A stretch of 64,000 nucleotides of DNA from CAKZLS01 sp963701445 (GTDB lineage Bacteria > Pseudomonadota > Alphaproteobacteria > Rhodospirillales > Defluviicoccaceae): assembly GCA_963701445.1 (NCBI GenBank), contig CAVPAM010000039.1, positions 62,001 through 126,000 on the forward strand. The letters are read 5' to 3'. Below the pieces are notes generated by a model that worked only from the letters and a program-made list of their open reading frames with translations, made no database searches and was not told the DNA's origin. Shown in pieces: positions 8,909-19,602 of the stretch. The position numbers were made by a program, and so were the translations under genes. How positions within the stretch are numbered: the first letter of the stretch is position 1; every line of letters starts with the position of its first letter.

Positions 8909-9331
8909 ATGCATATGAACGTAACCGTGCCGCAGGACTATCGGCCCTCCGAGGACGAGCCGTTCATGAATCCGGTCATGCTCGCCTACTTCCGGAAAAA
9001 ACTCCTGACCTGGCGGTCCGAGTTGCTGGTGGAGTCCACCGAAACGCTTCACCATCTTCAGGAAAGCGCGTCCACCGAACCCGATATCGCCGACCGCGCC
9101 TCCTCCGAGACCAACCGCTCGCTCGAACTCCGGACCCGGGACCGGGCGCGCAAGTTGATTTCCAAGATCGACGAGGCCCTTGAACGGATCGACAACGGCG
9201 CGTTCGGCTATTGCGAGGAAACGCATGAGCCCATCAGCCTGTCCAGGTTGGAAGCCCGGCCCATCGCCACGCTGAGCCTGGAAGCCCAGGAGCGCCACGA
9301 GCGCATGGAAAAGACCCACCGCGACGAGTAG
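8909..9331 (+). CDS. dksA: RNA polymerase-binding transcription factor DksA
   Basis: DksA inserts a coiled coil into the RNA polymerase secondary channel and acts with ppGpp. The coiled-coil tip motif DxxDxA is intact (DIADRA, residues 59-64 of the 140-residue protein). The globular domain has FGYCEETHEPISLSRLEARP, in which only one of the four classical zinc-ligand cysteines remains, as in other alphaproteobacterial DksA proteins. ATG at 8909 is chosen because GGGGA lies six bases upstream; a TTG three bases earlier is less likely. Confidence 0.9.
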   Translation: MHMNVTVPQDYRPSEDEPFMNPVMLAYFRKKLLTWRSELLVESTETLHHLQESASTEPDIADRASSETNRSLELRTRDRARKLISKIDEALERIDNGAFGYCEETHEPISLSRLEARPIATLSLEAQERHERMEKTHRDE

Positions 9332-10160
9332 CGCGCGCGACAAACGCGTCGACGCGCCTCCCCGACAGGGCGGAGCAACCCTTGCTGCAGTGCGGGTAAA
9401 GAGCCCCCCGGCGATGATACCCGAAGCCAGCACCGTGGCTTCGCCTGAAATCCTCGTCTTCCCGACCGATCGCGGAAAATCTATATTTGACTTAGGGTTA
9501 CTGCACGGTGCGTTGCACGGTATCGCGCCATACACCTCCGATTTAATGCCGCGCCACAAAATTTTCCACGCGCTCTTGCATTGCAGCATAAACACGTTAT
9601 TTCCTACCGCAGTTCGGGGTGGGTTGACATGGTGAGTTCTGTCAGGGGTAAAATTTCGAGGTTGACGAGGTCGAGCACTATCGGCCTAGGGCGTTTATCG
9701 CCCCCGGTTTTTGCGAAAGGCAAGCCGCGAGCTTGCGGACGTCAACCGGACCTTACTCATTTCCTTCCTTGTGCAATAGGGCCGCTGCGGGACCCGAACA
9801 ATGGCTGGACGCGCGTTCAGAATTGCTCGGCAAGTTCAACTGATCGCCCCCCGCGTGATTTTTGCAGTGCGCTATTGCCCTGTTCTGTTCGGGGAGCCCG
9901 CACCTTCCATTTCCGACCGGCCGCGGCGCAAATAGACGGCAATCAAAAACCTCCCCGCGATTTTGATGACCTTTTCCACATTACGCGCACGAGCAAGTGC
10001 GAAGGCACAGAGAACTTGCGCCCGCTGGTTTGCATGACCGGAGGGCCAATTGCGGAGAACCGGTTGCGAGAGGGATCGCCTCGCAACGATCATCTCAACC
10101 ACTTCCAAAACATCGACCCGAGGACGCGCGGCTCGGGGGGCAACATAAGGGGTCAACCTC
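9332..10160. other. 829-base gap without a confident gene; possible small transcript at 9624-9712
   Basis: No open frame here has a protein-like composition. On the plus strand a TTGACA (9624-9629) and a TAAAAT (9649-9654) are separated by 19 bases. They are followed 35 bases later by a hairpin GGGCG-TTTAT-CGCCC (9689-9703) and then CCGG plus a run of T. This could be an isolated short transcription unit of about 50 bases, but the spacing of the promoter is not ideal. The remainder leads to pccB and may hold its promoter, which I cannot place. Confidence 0.3.
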
Positions 10161-11693
10161 ATGCTTGAGATCATTGAAGCGTTGGAGAACCGTCGGGCAC
10201 AGGCCCGGATGGGCGGCGGCGAGAAACGAATTGATGCCCAGCACGAGAAAGGCAAATTGACGGCGCGCGAGCGCATCGAGGTCCTGTTCGACCCCGACTC
10301 CTTCGAGGAGTGGGACATGTTCGTCGAGCACCGGTGCGTCGACTTCGGCATGCAGAAGACCCAGGTGCCGGGAGACGGCGTGGTGACCGGATACGGCACC
10401 ATTAACGGTCGTCCGGTCTTCGTTTACAGCCAGGATTTCACGGTTTTGGGCGGCAGCCTCTCGGCCGCGCACGCCAACAAGATCTGCAAGGTCATGGACG
10501 AGGCCATGCGCGTTGGCGCGCCAATCATCGGTATCAACGACTCCGGCGGCGCCCGTATCCAGGAAGGCGTCGACTCGCTCGCGGGATATTGCGACGTGTT
10601 CCAGCGCAATGTCGATGCGTCGGGTGTCATTCCCCAGATATCGGTGATTATGGGCCCCTGCGCGGGCGGCGCCACGTACTCGCCGGCGCTCACGGACTTC
10701 ATCTTCATGGTGAAGGAAAACTCCCACATGTACGTCACCGGACCGAACGTGCTGAAGACCGTCACCCACGAGGACGTCGACCACCAGGAACTGGGAGGCA
10801 CCGACGTTCACACCAAGGAATCCGGCGTGGCCGACCGGGCGTTCGACGACGATGTGGAAGCGCTTCTGTATATGCGCCGGCTGATCAATTTCCTCCCCTC
10901 GTCGAACCGGTCCGAGGCACCGCGGCGCGCCGCTTACGATGATCCCAATCGGGTGGAGTTGTCGCTTGATACGCTGATACCGGACAATCCGAACCTTCCT
11001 TACGACATGAAGGAATTGATCACCAAGGTGGTCGACGAGGCCGTGTTCTTCGAGATCAAACCCGAGTTCGCCCCGAACATCATCACCGGGTTCGGCCGGA
11101 TGAACGGGCTCTCGGTGGGTATCGTCGCCAATCAACCCATGGTTCTGGCCGGGTGCCTGGACATCGACTCCTCCATCAAGGGCGCCCGCTTTGTCCGGTT
11201 TTGCGATGCCTTCAACATCCCCATTATCACCTTCGTCGACGTGCCGGGATTCCTGCCCGGTGTCGGGCAGGAGCACTCGGGCATCATACGGGAAGGCGCG
11301 AAACTCCTGTTCGCGTATGCCGAGGCGACGGTCCCGAAGGTCACCTGCATTACCCGTAAGGCCTATGGTGGGGCGTACGCGGTGATGGGCTCCAAGCACC
11401 TGCGCGCGGACATCAATTTTTCCTGGCCCACGGGCGAGATCGCGGTGATGGGCGCCACCGGCGCCGCCGAGATCCTGTACCGCAACGACGCTGGCGACCC
11501 CGAGAAGTTCGCGGCCCGTATCGAGGAATACCGGGAGAAGTTCGCCAATCCCTTCCAGGCCGCCCAGCGCGGCTTCATCGACGATGTCATCATGCCGCAC
11601 AGCACGCGCAAGCGCCTGTGCAAGGCGCTGACCCTGCTGCGTGACAAGAAAGTCACGGCGCCGCGTCGTAAGCATGCGAATAATCCTCTGTAG
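10161..11693 (+). CDS. pccB: Propionyl-CoA (acyl-CoA) carboxylase beta subunit
   Basis: This is the carboxyltransferase subunit that moves CO2 from carboxybiotin to propionyl-CoA (or a related short acyl-CoA) in the propionate/methylmalonyl-CoA pathway. The 510 residues match the usual PccB length. N-terminal features are MLEIIEALENRRAQARMGGG and EKGKLTARERIEVLFD. The central crotonase-like half has GINDSGGARIQEGVDSLAG and MGPCAGGATYSPALTDF. The C-terminal half has VDVPGFLPGVGQEHSGIIREG. It is fifteen bases upstream of pccA. Methylcrotonyl- or acetyl-CoA preference cannot be excluded by eye, but PccB is the best fit. Confidence 0.9.
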   Translation: MLEIIEALENRRAQARMGGGEKRIDAQHEKGKLTARERIEVLFDPDSFEEWDMFVEHRCVDFGMQKTQVPGDGVVTGYGTINGRPVFVYSQDFTVLGGSLSAAHANKICKVMDEAMRVGAPIIGINDSGGARIQEGVDSLAGYCDVFQRNVDASGVIPQISVIMGPCAGGATYSPALTDFIFMVKENSHMYVTGPNVLKTVTHEDVDHQELGGTDVHTKESGVADRAFDDDVEALLYMRRLINFLPSSNRSEAPRRAAYDDPNRVELSLDTLIPDNPNLPYDMKELITKVVDEAVFFEIKPEFAPNIITGFGRMNGLSVGIVANQPMVLAGCLDIDSSIKGARFVRFCDAFNIPIITFVDVPGFLPGVGQEHSGIIREGAKLLFAYAEATVPKVTCITRKAYGGAYAVMGSKHLRADINFSWPTGEIAVMGATGAAEILYRNDAGDPEKFAARIEEYREKFANPFQAAQRGFIDDVIMPHSTRKRLCKALTLLRDKKVTAPRRKHANNPL

Positions 11694-11708
11694 GCCTGGA
11701 ATCGAAAA

Positions 11709-13706
<1,998 letters not shown>

Positions 13707-13710
13707 CGAA

Positions 13711-13739
13711 GGAAGGCCGTCGCCAGGCGACGGCCTTCC
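13711..13739. terminator. Bidirectional hairpin terminator between pccA and flgH
   Basis: A perfect 13-bp inverted repeat (GGAAGGCCGTCGC / GCGACGGCCTTCC) with a 3-base loop CAG sits between the convergent stops of pccA (13706) and flgH (13763). No long T-run follows on either side, but the symmetry and placement favour termination in both directions. Confidence 0.75.
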
Positions 13740-13762
13740 TCGCGTGTCCGTGCGGCAGGGAC

Positions 13763-14536
13763 CTAGAATGGGAACAGGATATCCCAGACCTGGGTGCCCC
13801 AGCGCGGCTGCTGGAGATCGCTCAGCGTTCCGCGGCCGCCGTACGCCACCTGCATCTCGGCGATCCGTTCGTGCGAAACGGAGTTGTCGGCGTCGATGTC
13901 CTGAGCCCGCACCACGCCGGTTATCAGCATCTCGCGCAACTCGTAATTCACTCGCACCTCCTGGCGGGCGAGGACGGCCAACGCCCCGTTCGGAAGCTTC
14001 TGGGTGACCACCGCCGCCACGGTCAGTTCCACTTCCTCGCTGCGGTCGATCTGGCCGTCGCCTTCGGTATCGTGCTTGGTGCCGAAATCGAACATGGTCC
14101 CGCCCTGGGCGACCGCGTCGTTTCCGAAGATCCGGTTGAACGACGCCTCGTAACCGAGAAGGATGTTGGTTTCCTGGGTCTCGCTGTCGTCGCGCGCCCG
14201 CTTGGTCTTGTTCTCGAGCTTGGCCTTGTCGTCGAGCTTGAGCTTGAGCGTCAGGATGTCGCCCACCTCCTTGGCCCGGATGTCCTTGAAAAAGGCCTTG
14301 GCGCCGGACCGCCACAGAGAGTTGGGGTTGTCGTCCGGCGCGTGCGACGCCGGCATGGGCAGGCTCACCGGCTTGTAGTCGGGAGCCTGGGTGGGGTTCG
14401 TGTACTGGCTGAGCGACGGTTCGCTGCCCACTTCCGTGAGGCGCATGAGATTGCTGCAACCCGTGGCGCCGATCCCCAGGGCCAGGACGGCCACCGCCGA
14501 GAAAACCTTGCGTAAGACCCGATCCATCGTCGTCAT
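13763..14536 (-). CDS. flgH: Flagellar L-ring protein FlgH
   Basis: This lipoprotein forms the outer-membrane L-ring of the basal body. The 257-residue protein has a lipoprotein signal ending ALGIGATGC (Cys27). It carries the FlgH hallmarks SLWRSGAKAFFKDIRAKEVG and ILTLKLKLDDKAK, and the late NGALAVLARQEVRVNYELRE followed by ITGVVRAQDIDADNSV. It is the last gene of flgF-flgG-flgA-flgH. A start at the third Met (MDRVLRK, 14527) is equally possible. The reported insertion EGDGQIDRSEEVE is a short acidic loop. Confidence 0.93.
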   Translation of the reverse strand: MTTMDRVLRKVFSAVAVLALGIGATGCSNLMRLTEVGSEPSLSQYTNPTQAPDYKPVSLPMPASHAPDDNPNSLWRSGAKAFFKDIRAKEVGDILTLKLKLDDKAKLENKTKRARDDSETQETNILLGYEASFNRIFGNDAVAQGGTMFDFGTKHDTEGDGQIDRSEEVELTVAAVVTQKLPNGALAVLARQEVRVNYELREMLITGVVRAQDIDADNSVSHERIAEMQVAYGGRGTLSDLQQPRWGTQVWDILFPF

Positions 14537-14540
14537 CCTC

Positions 14541-15539
14541 CTAGTTGATCGCCGTCGCGCCGGAGGCGCTGACGGTCACGGTTCCGGCCCCGGACACCAC
14601 GCCCTCTACGACGGTATGGCTTTGCGCGTTGGTCACCCGGATGGTATCGCCGCGGCTGCCGTCTTCCATGGAGCGGCCGCGCGCGGTCAGCGTCATGCTC
14701 TCGGTCTCGAGAACCAGCGTCACCTGCGCGCCCTTGGTCACCAGGAGCGGTTCCTGGACCTCCGACATCCGAACCGGCGAGCCGGCGCGCAGCGTTCTCT
14801 TGGGGCTGAGCCCGACCAGCGACTCGGCGTCGAGCACCGTGTTGTGGGGAATGCGGCCGCTGCGCACCTGCACCCATTCGATATCGTGCTCGCCGATGAC
14901 TTCGCCGCGCATCACCCGGCGCGCCAGCACCGGCACACCCGAGACCCGATGGACCCGGCCGCCCACCCGGACGCGGCGAACGTTCAGACCGTCCCCGGGG
15001 ATCGTCAAGATCGCGTTGAAGCGCCGGTCGCCGGCCGTGTAGTTCAGGTCCTCCACCTCGACCGTCTCGGTCGCGTCGGCCGGAAGATGGAGCCTCAACA
15101 GCGGATTATTGAGTTCGATTTCGACGCCCTCGGTGTCGATCCCGTTGTCGGGCAGCGCCGCCAGGATACGGTTTTCCACGTCCGTCCCGGAGACGACGAC
15201 GCTTTCGCGTTCGATCACCGCCTTGTCGTGGATGGACATGGGACGCCAGTCGAGACCGTGGGCGCGCGCCACCCGGTACAGGGTCCGCGCGTCGAACACC
15301 ATCCGCCGGCCGGGAGCGGGCGCGTATCCCACTTCGCGGAGCGCCTTCTCTCCGGCGTTGATGAACAGGTCGCCGACCCGGACCAGATTGTCGCCGACCA
15401 CGGCCATGTCGCGGAGGACGACCTGGCGTTCGTCCGAACCGGCGCCGGCGTCCGCGAAGGGCGTGTTGGAACCCGCCATGGGCTCCGTGGAAAAGGTGAT
15501 GACGCCGATCACGGCGAACATCGCCAATAGGGTTCGCAT
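14541..15539 (-). CDS. flgA: Flagellar basal body P-ring formation protein FlgA
   Basis: FlgA is the periplasmic chaperone for P-ring (FlgI) assembly. The 332-residue protein begins with a signal peptide (MRTLLAMFAVIGVITFSTEP) and has the SAF-like C-terminal region: VLARRVMRGEVIGEHDIEWV, then LRAGSPVRMSEVQEPLLVTK and TLVLETESMTLTARGRSMED. It is longer than enterobacterial FlgA because of an N-terminal DUF-like half with VVVSGTDVENRILAALPD. Only four bases separate it from flgH. flgI itself is not in this window. Confidence 0.9.
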   Translation of the reverse strand: MRTLLAMFAVIGVITFSTEPMAGSNTPFADAGAGSDERQVVLRDMAVVGDNLVRVGDLFINAGEKALREVGYAPAPGRRMVFDARTLYRVARAHGLDWRPMSIHDKAVIERESVVVSGTDVENRILAALPDNGIDTEGVEIELNNPLLRLHLPADATETVEVEDLNYTAGDRRFNAILTIPGDGLNVRRVRVGGRVHRVSGVPVLARRVMRGEVIGEHDIEWVQVRSGRIPHNTVLDAESLVGLSPKRTLRAGSPVRMSEVQEPLLVTKGAQVTLVLETESMTLTARGRSMEDGSRGDTIRVTNAQSHTVVEGVVSGAGTVTVSASGATAIN

Positions 15540-15549
15540 CGCTGTCTCC

Positions 15550-16335
15550 CTAGCGCAGTGTATTGAGGACGGCCATCATCTCGTCGACCGTTTGAATAAC
15601 CTTGGAGTTCATCTCGTAGGCTCGCTGGGCCGAGATCAGGTTGGTGATCTCCTCCACCGAATTGACATTCGACGTCTCGAGGAACCCCTGGAGAATGCTG
15701 CCGAAACCCGACGTCTGCGGCGTTCCGACGTTGGCGCCGCCGGAAGCCGGCGTTTCGGTGAACAGGTTGCCGCCGATGGCCTGAAGGCCGGGCTCGTTGG
15801 CGAAGGTTCCCAACTGCAACTGACCGACGTTCTGGAGCTCCACCTGGCCCTGAAGCTTGACCAGAACCTCGCCGCTCTGGTTGATGGTGACGTCGACCGC
15901 GTCCTCGGGAACGGTGATGCCGGGGACGATGGCGTAACCGTCGTGGGTGACCAGCTGTCCGTTGGCGTTGAGCTGGAAGGTGCCGTCCCGGGTGTAGCCG
16001 GTCTCGCCGTCCGGGAGTTCGACCTGGAAGAAGCCCTTGCCCTGGATGGCCATGTCGAAGGTGTTGTCGGTGGCGGTGAGGTTGCCCTGGGCATGGATGC
16101 GGTAAACCGCCGCGAGCTTGACGCCGAGCCCCAACTGTACGCCGGCGGGAACGATCTCGCCGGCGTCGGAGGCGGTGGAGCCGACGCGCCGGAGGTTCTG
16201 GTACAGCAGGTCGTGGAACTCGGTGCGGCGGCGCATGAAGCCGGTCGTGTTCATGTTGGCCAGGTTGTTGGAGACCACTTCAACGTTCCGTTGCTGGGCG
16301 AGCATTCCCGTCGCCGCAATTCCCAACGCTCTCAT
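15550..16335 (-). CDS. flgG: Flagellar distal rod protein FlgG
   Basis: FlgG builds the distal rod. It has 261 residues, standard for the family. It opens MRALGIAATGMLAQQRNVEV with NNLANMNTTGFMRRRTEFHD and carries the FlgG-specific GVQLGLGVKLAAVYRIHAQG. It closes with SVEEITNLISAQRAYEMNSK. It is ten bases upstream of flgA and 66 bases downstream of flgF in the same transcript direction. Confidence 0.95.
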   Translation of the reverse strand: MRALGIAATGMLAQQRNVEVVSNNLANMNTTGFMRRRTEFHDLLYQNLRRVGSTASDAGEIVPAGVQLGLGVKLAAVYRIHAQGNLTATDNTFDMAIQGKGFFQVELPDGETGYTRDGTFQLNANGQLVTHDGYAIVPGITVPEDAVDVTINQSGEVLVKLQGQVELQNVGQLQLGTFANEPGLQAIGGNLFTETPASGGANVGTPQTSGFGSILQGFLETSNVNSVEEITNLISAQRAYEMNSKVIQTVDEMMAVLNTLR

Positions 16336-16401
16336 CTGTCTGTCCCTTCCGTATGATCCGTCTTGTTTCGGGTAACGCCTTCGCCGGTGGATCCGGACCG
16401 C

Positions 16402-17130
16402 CTACGAGGCGTAGACCTCCATCATCTTGCGCATGCGCTCATGTTCTCCGGTGATCATCTTCTGGGTGCTTTCGTAGGCGCGGTGCACGGTGATCATCCG
16501 CTCCATCTCGACGATGGACTCCACGTTGGAGCCCTCGAGCATGCCCTGCGCGACGCGCGGCGCGTCCATCTCCTGCGGGATGCCCTCCGCCGACATCAAC
16601 CCGCCCGCCACCATCCGCATGGTTTGCGGGTTGTCGAAGCGGACCACGCGAAAGCGGCCAAGCACGCCGTTCTCCGAGGAAACGGTTCCGTCCCGCGACA
16701 CGGAGATGTCCGTATCCGTGGGACCCAGGAGAATGGGCTGCCCGCCGGAGGTCATCAGCGGCATGCCGTGTTCGGTCACCACCTGGCCCGTCTCGTCGAT
16801 GCGCAGGCGGCCGTTTCGGGTGTAGCGGTCTCCATCGGGAGTCTGGGCGACGAAGAACCCGTCACCCTCGATCGCGAGGTCGAGGGGATTGCCGGTATGC
16901 TGCAACTGGCCGGAGGAAAGATCGCGGACGGTGGCGACGTCGCGAACGAAGGACAGCTTCGGGTCGCTGAACTGATCGCCGCTCGGGTTGCGCACCAGAT
17001 GATCGACGAACATGAGGCGCTCGGCCTTGAACCCGGTGGTGTTCATGTTCGCGACGTTGTGGGCGATGGTCTCCATCTGGCGACGCAGGGCCGCTTGATG
17101 GGAAAGCGCGACGAGTGAGGTGTTTTCCAT
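16402..17130 (-). CDS. flgF: Flagellar proximal rod protein FlgF
   Basis: This 242-residue member of the rod/hook family begins MENTSLVALSHQAALRRQME with HNVANMNTTGFKAERLMFVD and ends SIVEMERMITVHRAYESTQK. The short length and central region (GDGFFVAQTPDGDRYTRNGR) identify it as FlgF rather than FlgG. It is the first gene of the flgF-G-A-H operon, with a sigma54-like promoter 50 bases upstream. Confidence 0.93.
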   Translation of the reverse strand: MENTSLVALSHQAALRRQMETIAHNVANMNTTGFKAERLMFVDHLVRNPSGDQFSDPKLSFVRDVATVRDLSSGQLQHTGNPLDLAIEGDGFFVAQTPDGDRYTRNGRLRIDETGQVVTEHGMPLMTSGGQPILLGPTDTDISVSRDGTVSSENGVLGRFRVVRFDNPQTMRMVAGGLMSAEGIPQEMDAPRVAQGMLEGSNVESIVEMERMITVHRAYESTQKMITGEHERMRKMMEVYAS

Positions 17131-17179
17131 GGCTTCCGCGTATCATCCGTTGTCATCGGAGAGTAACGACAGCAGTGAA

Positions 17180-17195
17180 AGCAGAAACCGTGCCA
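17180..17195 (-). promoter_or_regulatory. Sigma54 (-24/-12) promoter for flgFGAH
   Basis: On the minus strand this reads TGGCACGGTTTCTGCT: a complete TGGCAC element, ten bases between GG and GC, and a single mismatch in the -12 element. The flgF start codon is 50 bases beyond it. It is the best RpoN-type match I found in the window. Confidence 0.65.
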
Positions 17196-17425
17196 GAAAA
17201 AATTATCTATTGAGATCAAATAATTGACGGAAACGAGGGCCCGCGCCGGACGGCCATTCGCAGTCCTCCAGGGCCGGCTTTACCCGGCAATTCCTGCCCG
17301 CTCCCCGCGACCGCCGCGCCGGTTTGTCCTGGTTTTTCAACTCCCTGTTAACCAACCGTCCCTATAGTCCTGGATCTGTGGGTTGCTAACTTTCGCGCGT
17401 CAAGCGCTCGGGTCGAGGACACCAG

Positions 17426-17950
17426 ATGGCCGACAAAACCAAGAAAGGCGCCAAACCCGGCACGGAGGCGGACGCGCCGGCAAAGGGCGGGAAGAAGAAG
17501 CTGCTGATGCTGGCCGGTGGCGGCATTCTCCTGGTGGCGGGCGGCCTCGGCGGCCTGTTCTTTACCGGCATGCTTGACGGTGTCCTGGGATCGGTCACCG
17601 GCGACAGCCCGGCCGAAGGCCACGCGGACGGAGCCCCTGGCGCCGAACCGGTGTTCTACGAGTTGCCCGATATCGTGGTCAGCCTCAATACCGGCGAACG
17701 CAAGTCCAGATTTCTGAAGGTCCGGGTCAATCTGGAGTTGGCGACAACCGAGGACCTTCCCCAGATCGAGCGGGTCATGCCGCGGATCATGGACCATTTC
17801 CAGGTTTACCTTCGCGAACTGCGCCTCGAGGACATCAACGGCTCCGCCGGGATCTTCCGGTTGCGCGAGGAACTGCTGAAACGCGTCAGCGCGTCGGCGA
17901 ATCCGGCCCGCATCAACGACGTCCTGTTCGTCGAGATGATCACTCAGTAA
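17426..17950 (+). CDS. fliL: Flagellar basal body-associated protein FliL
   Basis: FliL is a single-pass inner-membrane protein that encircles the stator and stabilises its function. The 174-residue protein has a short Lys/Gly-rich cytoplasmic start and one transmembrane helix (LLMLAGGGILLVAGGLGGLF, about 30-50). Its periplasmic stomatin-like domain has YELPDIVVSLNTGERKSRFL and ends LKRVSASANPARINDVLFVE. It is divergent from flgF and begins the fliL-fliM-DUF6468-motE-motB transcript. Confidence 0.92.
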   Translation: MADKTKKGAKPGTEADAPAKGGKKKLLMLAGGGILLVAGGLGGLFFTGMLDGVLGSVTGDSPAEGHADGAPGAEPVFYELPDIVVSLNTGERKSRFLKVRVNLELATTEDLPQIERVMPRIMDHFQVYLRELRLEDINGSAGIFRLREELLKRVSASANPARINDVLFVEMITQ

Positions 17951-17999
17951 CGCCCGCCATCCAACGCCCGGAATCAAGGAACGAGGAAAACGAGGGACC

Positions 18000-19130
18000 A
18001 TGTCCGACCCCGGCAATCATCAGATGGATGACGCGGACTCCGACGACGGCGACGCGCTCGACTTCGCCGACCCGAGCGACGAGGATTTCGAGGAGACGGA
18101 CTCGGGCTCCGAAGCCAAGCCCGATGCGGCGACGGACGACGACTCCTCGGACGAGTCAACGCAAGGTCTCAACCAGGATGAAATCGACAGCCTGTTCGGT
18201 TTCGACGAGAACGAGTCCGCCGGCGGCGACACCGCCGGCATCGAGGCGGTCATCAACAGCGCGCTGGTGCCGTACGAGCGCCTGCCCATGCTGGAGGTGG
18301 TGTTCGATCGCCTGGTTCGCCTGCTCTCCACCAGCCTCCGCAACTTCACGTCGGACAACGTCGAGGTTTCGCTCGAAAGCGTCGAGTCCGTCCGCTTCGG
18401 CGAGTACCTGGGGAGCCTGCCACAGCCCACCATGCTGAGCGTTCTCAGGGTCGACGAATGGGACAACTATGCCCTGATGACCGTGGACTCGCAGCTGATC
18501 TACTCGGTGGTGGACGTTCTCCTCGGCGGACGGCGCGGAAACGCGCTGATGCGCCTGGAAGGCCGCCCGTTCACCTCCATCGAACGAAGCCTGGTCGAGC
18601 GCATGGTTCACGTGATGACCGGCGATATCAGCGTTGCCTTCGAGCCGCTCAGTACCGTGACGTTCCGTTTCGATCGTCTCGAGACCAACACCCGCTTCGC
18701 CGCCATCTCCCGTCCCGCCAACGCGGCGATCGTCGCGCGCCTGCGCGTGGACATGGACGACCGCGGCGGCTGCGTCGATCTCGTTCTGCCGTATGCCACC
18801 CTCGAACCCGTCCGCGAACTTCTTCTGCAGATGTTCATGGGCGAGAAGTTCGGCCGCGACACCATCTGGGAGAACCACCTGGCCGAGGAGCTGTGGCAAA
18901 CGGAAATCGAGCTGTCCGCCGTCCTCGACGAACGGACGGTTCGCCTCAAGGATATTTTCGACCTTCGCGTGGGCAACCGGCTGATGTTCGGGGTCACCCC
19001 CGACTCCGCGATCGAGTTGAGATGCGAGGGAGCCCCGATGTTCTCGGCGACCATGGGCCGGCAAGGAGACCGCATCGCCGTCCAGGTGGAAAGCCGGATC
19101 AAGAGAGACCGTCCAGGAAAAAAATCATGA
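18000..19130 (+). CDS. fliM: Flagellar motor switch protein FliM with acidic N-terminal extension
   Basis: FliM is the C-ring switch component that receives CheY-P. The CheY-binding motif LNQDEIDSLFG, normally at the extreme N-terminus, lies here at residues 57-67, behind about 55 residues very rich in Asp, Glu and Ser. The middle domain (VPYERLPMLEVVFDRLVRLL) and C-terminal SpoA domain (IELSAVLDERTVRLKDIFDL) are intact. Total 376 residues. It is 49 bases after fliL, and its stop overlaps the next start (ATGA). Confidence 0.94.
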   Translation: MSDPGNHQMDDADSDDGDALDFADPSDEDFEETDSGSEAKPDAATDDDSSDESTQGLNQDEIDSLFGFDENESAGGDTAGIEAVINSALVPYERLPMLEVVFDRLVRLLSTSLRNFTSDNVEVSLESVESVRFGEYLGSLPQPTMLSVLRVDEWDNYALMTVDSQLIYSVVDVLLGGRRGNALMRLEGRPFTSIERSLVERMVHVMTGDISVAFEPLSTVTFRFDRLETNTRFAAISRPANAAIVARLRVDMDDRGGCVDLVLPYATLEPVRELLLQMFMGEKFGRDTIWENHLAEELWQTEIELSAVLDERTVRLKDIFDLRVGNRLMFGVTPDSAIELRCEGAPMFSATMGRQGDRIAVQVESRIKRDRPGKKS

Positions 19131-19585
19131 CTTTTGCGTTCGCCCTCGATGTCTTCGTTGCCGGCCTGCTGGTGGTCACCATCGGCCTGGCCGCGGTGCT
19201 CAACCACCGGATCGGCAAGCTGCGCCGCGAAAGCGCGGACCTGGAGAAGCTGACGGCCGAGTTTCAGGACGCCACGGCCCGGGCCAACGAAGCCAGCCGT
19301 CATCTCACCGTGGACGCCGATTCGCTGCGCGAGGGGATCGAGAAGGCGCGGAGCCTCAACGAGGATCTCGCTTTCCTGATCGAACGCGCCGGCGCCGCCG
19401 CCGACCGCCTCGAAGACCAGATCCGGTCCGCCCGCAATCAGGGCGAGAGACCGGCCTTCGCCCCGCGGCCGGTGCCCTCCCCCACGGCGTCACCGAAGGT
19501 TCGGATGGCCGCCAACGCCGATCAGCCGCCGGCGCGATCCCAGGCGGAACGGGATCTGCTCCAGGCGCTGCGGTCCGCGAGCTGA
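19127..19585 (+). CDS. DUF6468 flagellar-locus protein
   Basis: This 152-residue protein has one N-terminal transmembrane helix (ALDVFVAGLLVVTIGLAAVL), then a coiled-coil-like segment (about 30-100: KLRRESADLEKLTAEFQDAT...). A Pro-rich linker and a short conserved C-terminus, SQAERDLLQALRSAS, follow. The start at 19127 overlaps the fliM stop by four bases. Small proteins of this type sit between fliM and motE in many alphaproteobacteria. Its role is unknown; location suggests a motor or C-ring accessory. Confidence 0.7.
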   Translation: MTFAFALDVFVAGLLVVTIGLAAVLNHRIGKLRRESADLEKLTAEFQDATARANEASRHLTVDADSLREGIEKARSLNEDLAFLIERAGAAADRLEDQIRSARNQGERPAFAPRPVPSPTASPKVRMAANADQPPARSQAERDLLQALRSAS

Positions 19586-19602
19586 CGGAATAAGGACAGT
19601 CC

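Noticed and set aside
17380..17402. Sigma54-like element before fliL
   Set aside because: The GG and GC positions are eleven rather than ten bases apart, so it does not satisfy the strict spacing.
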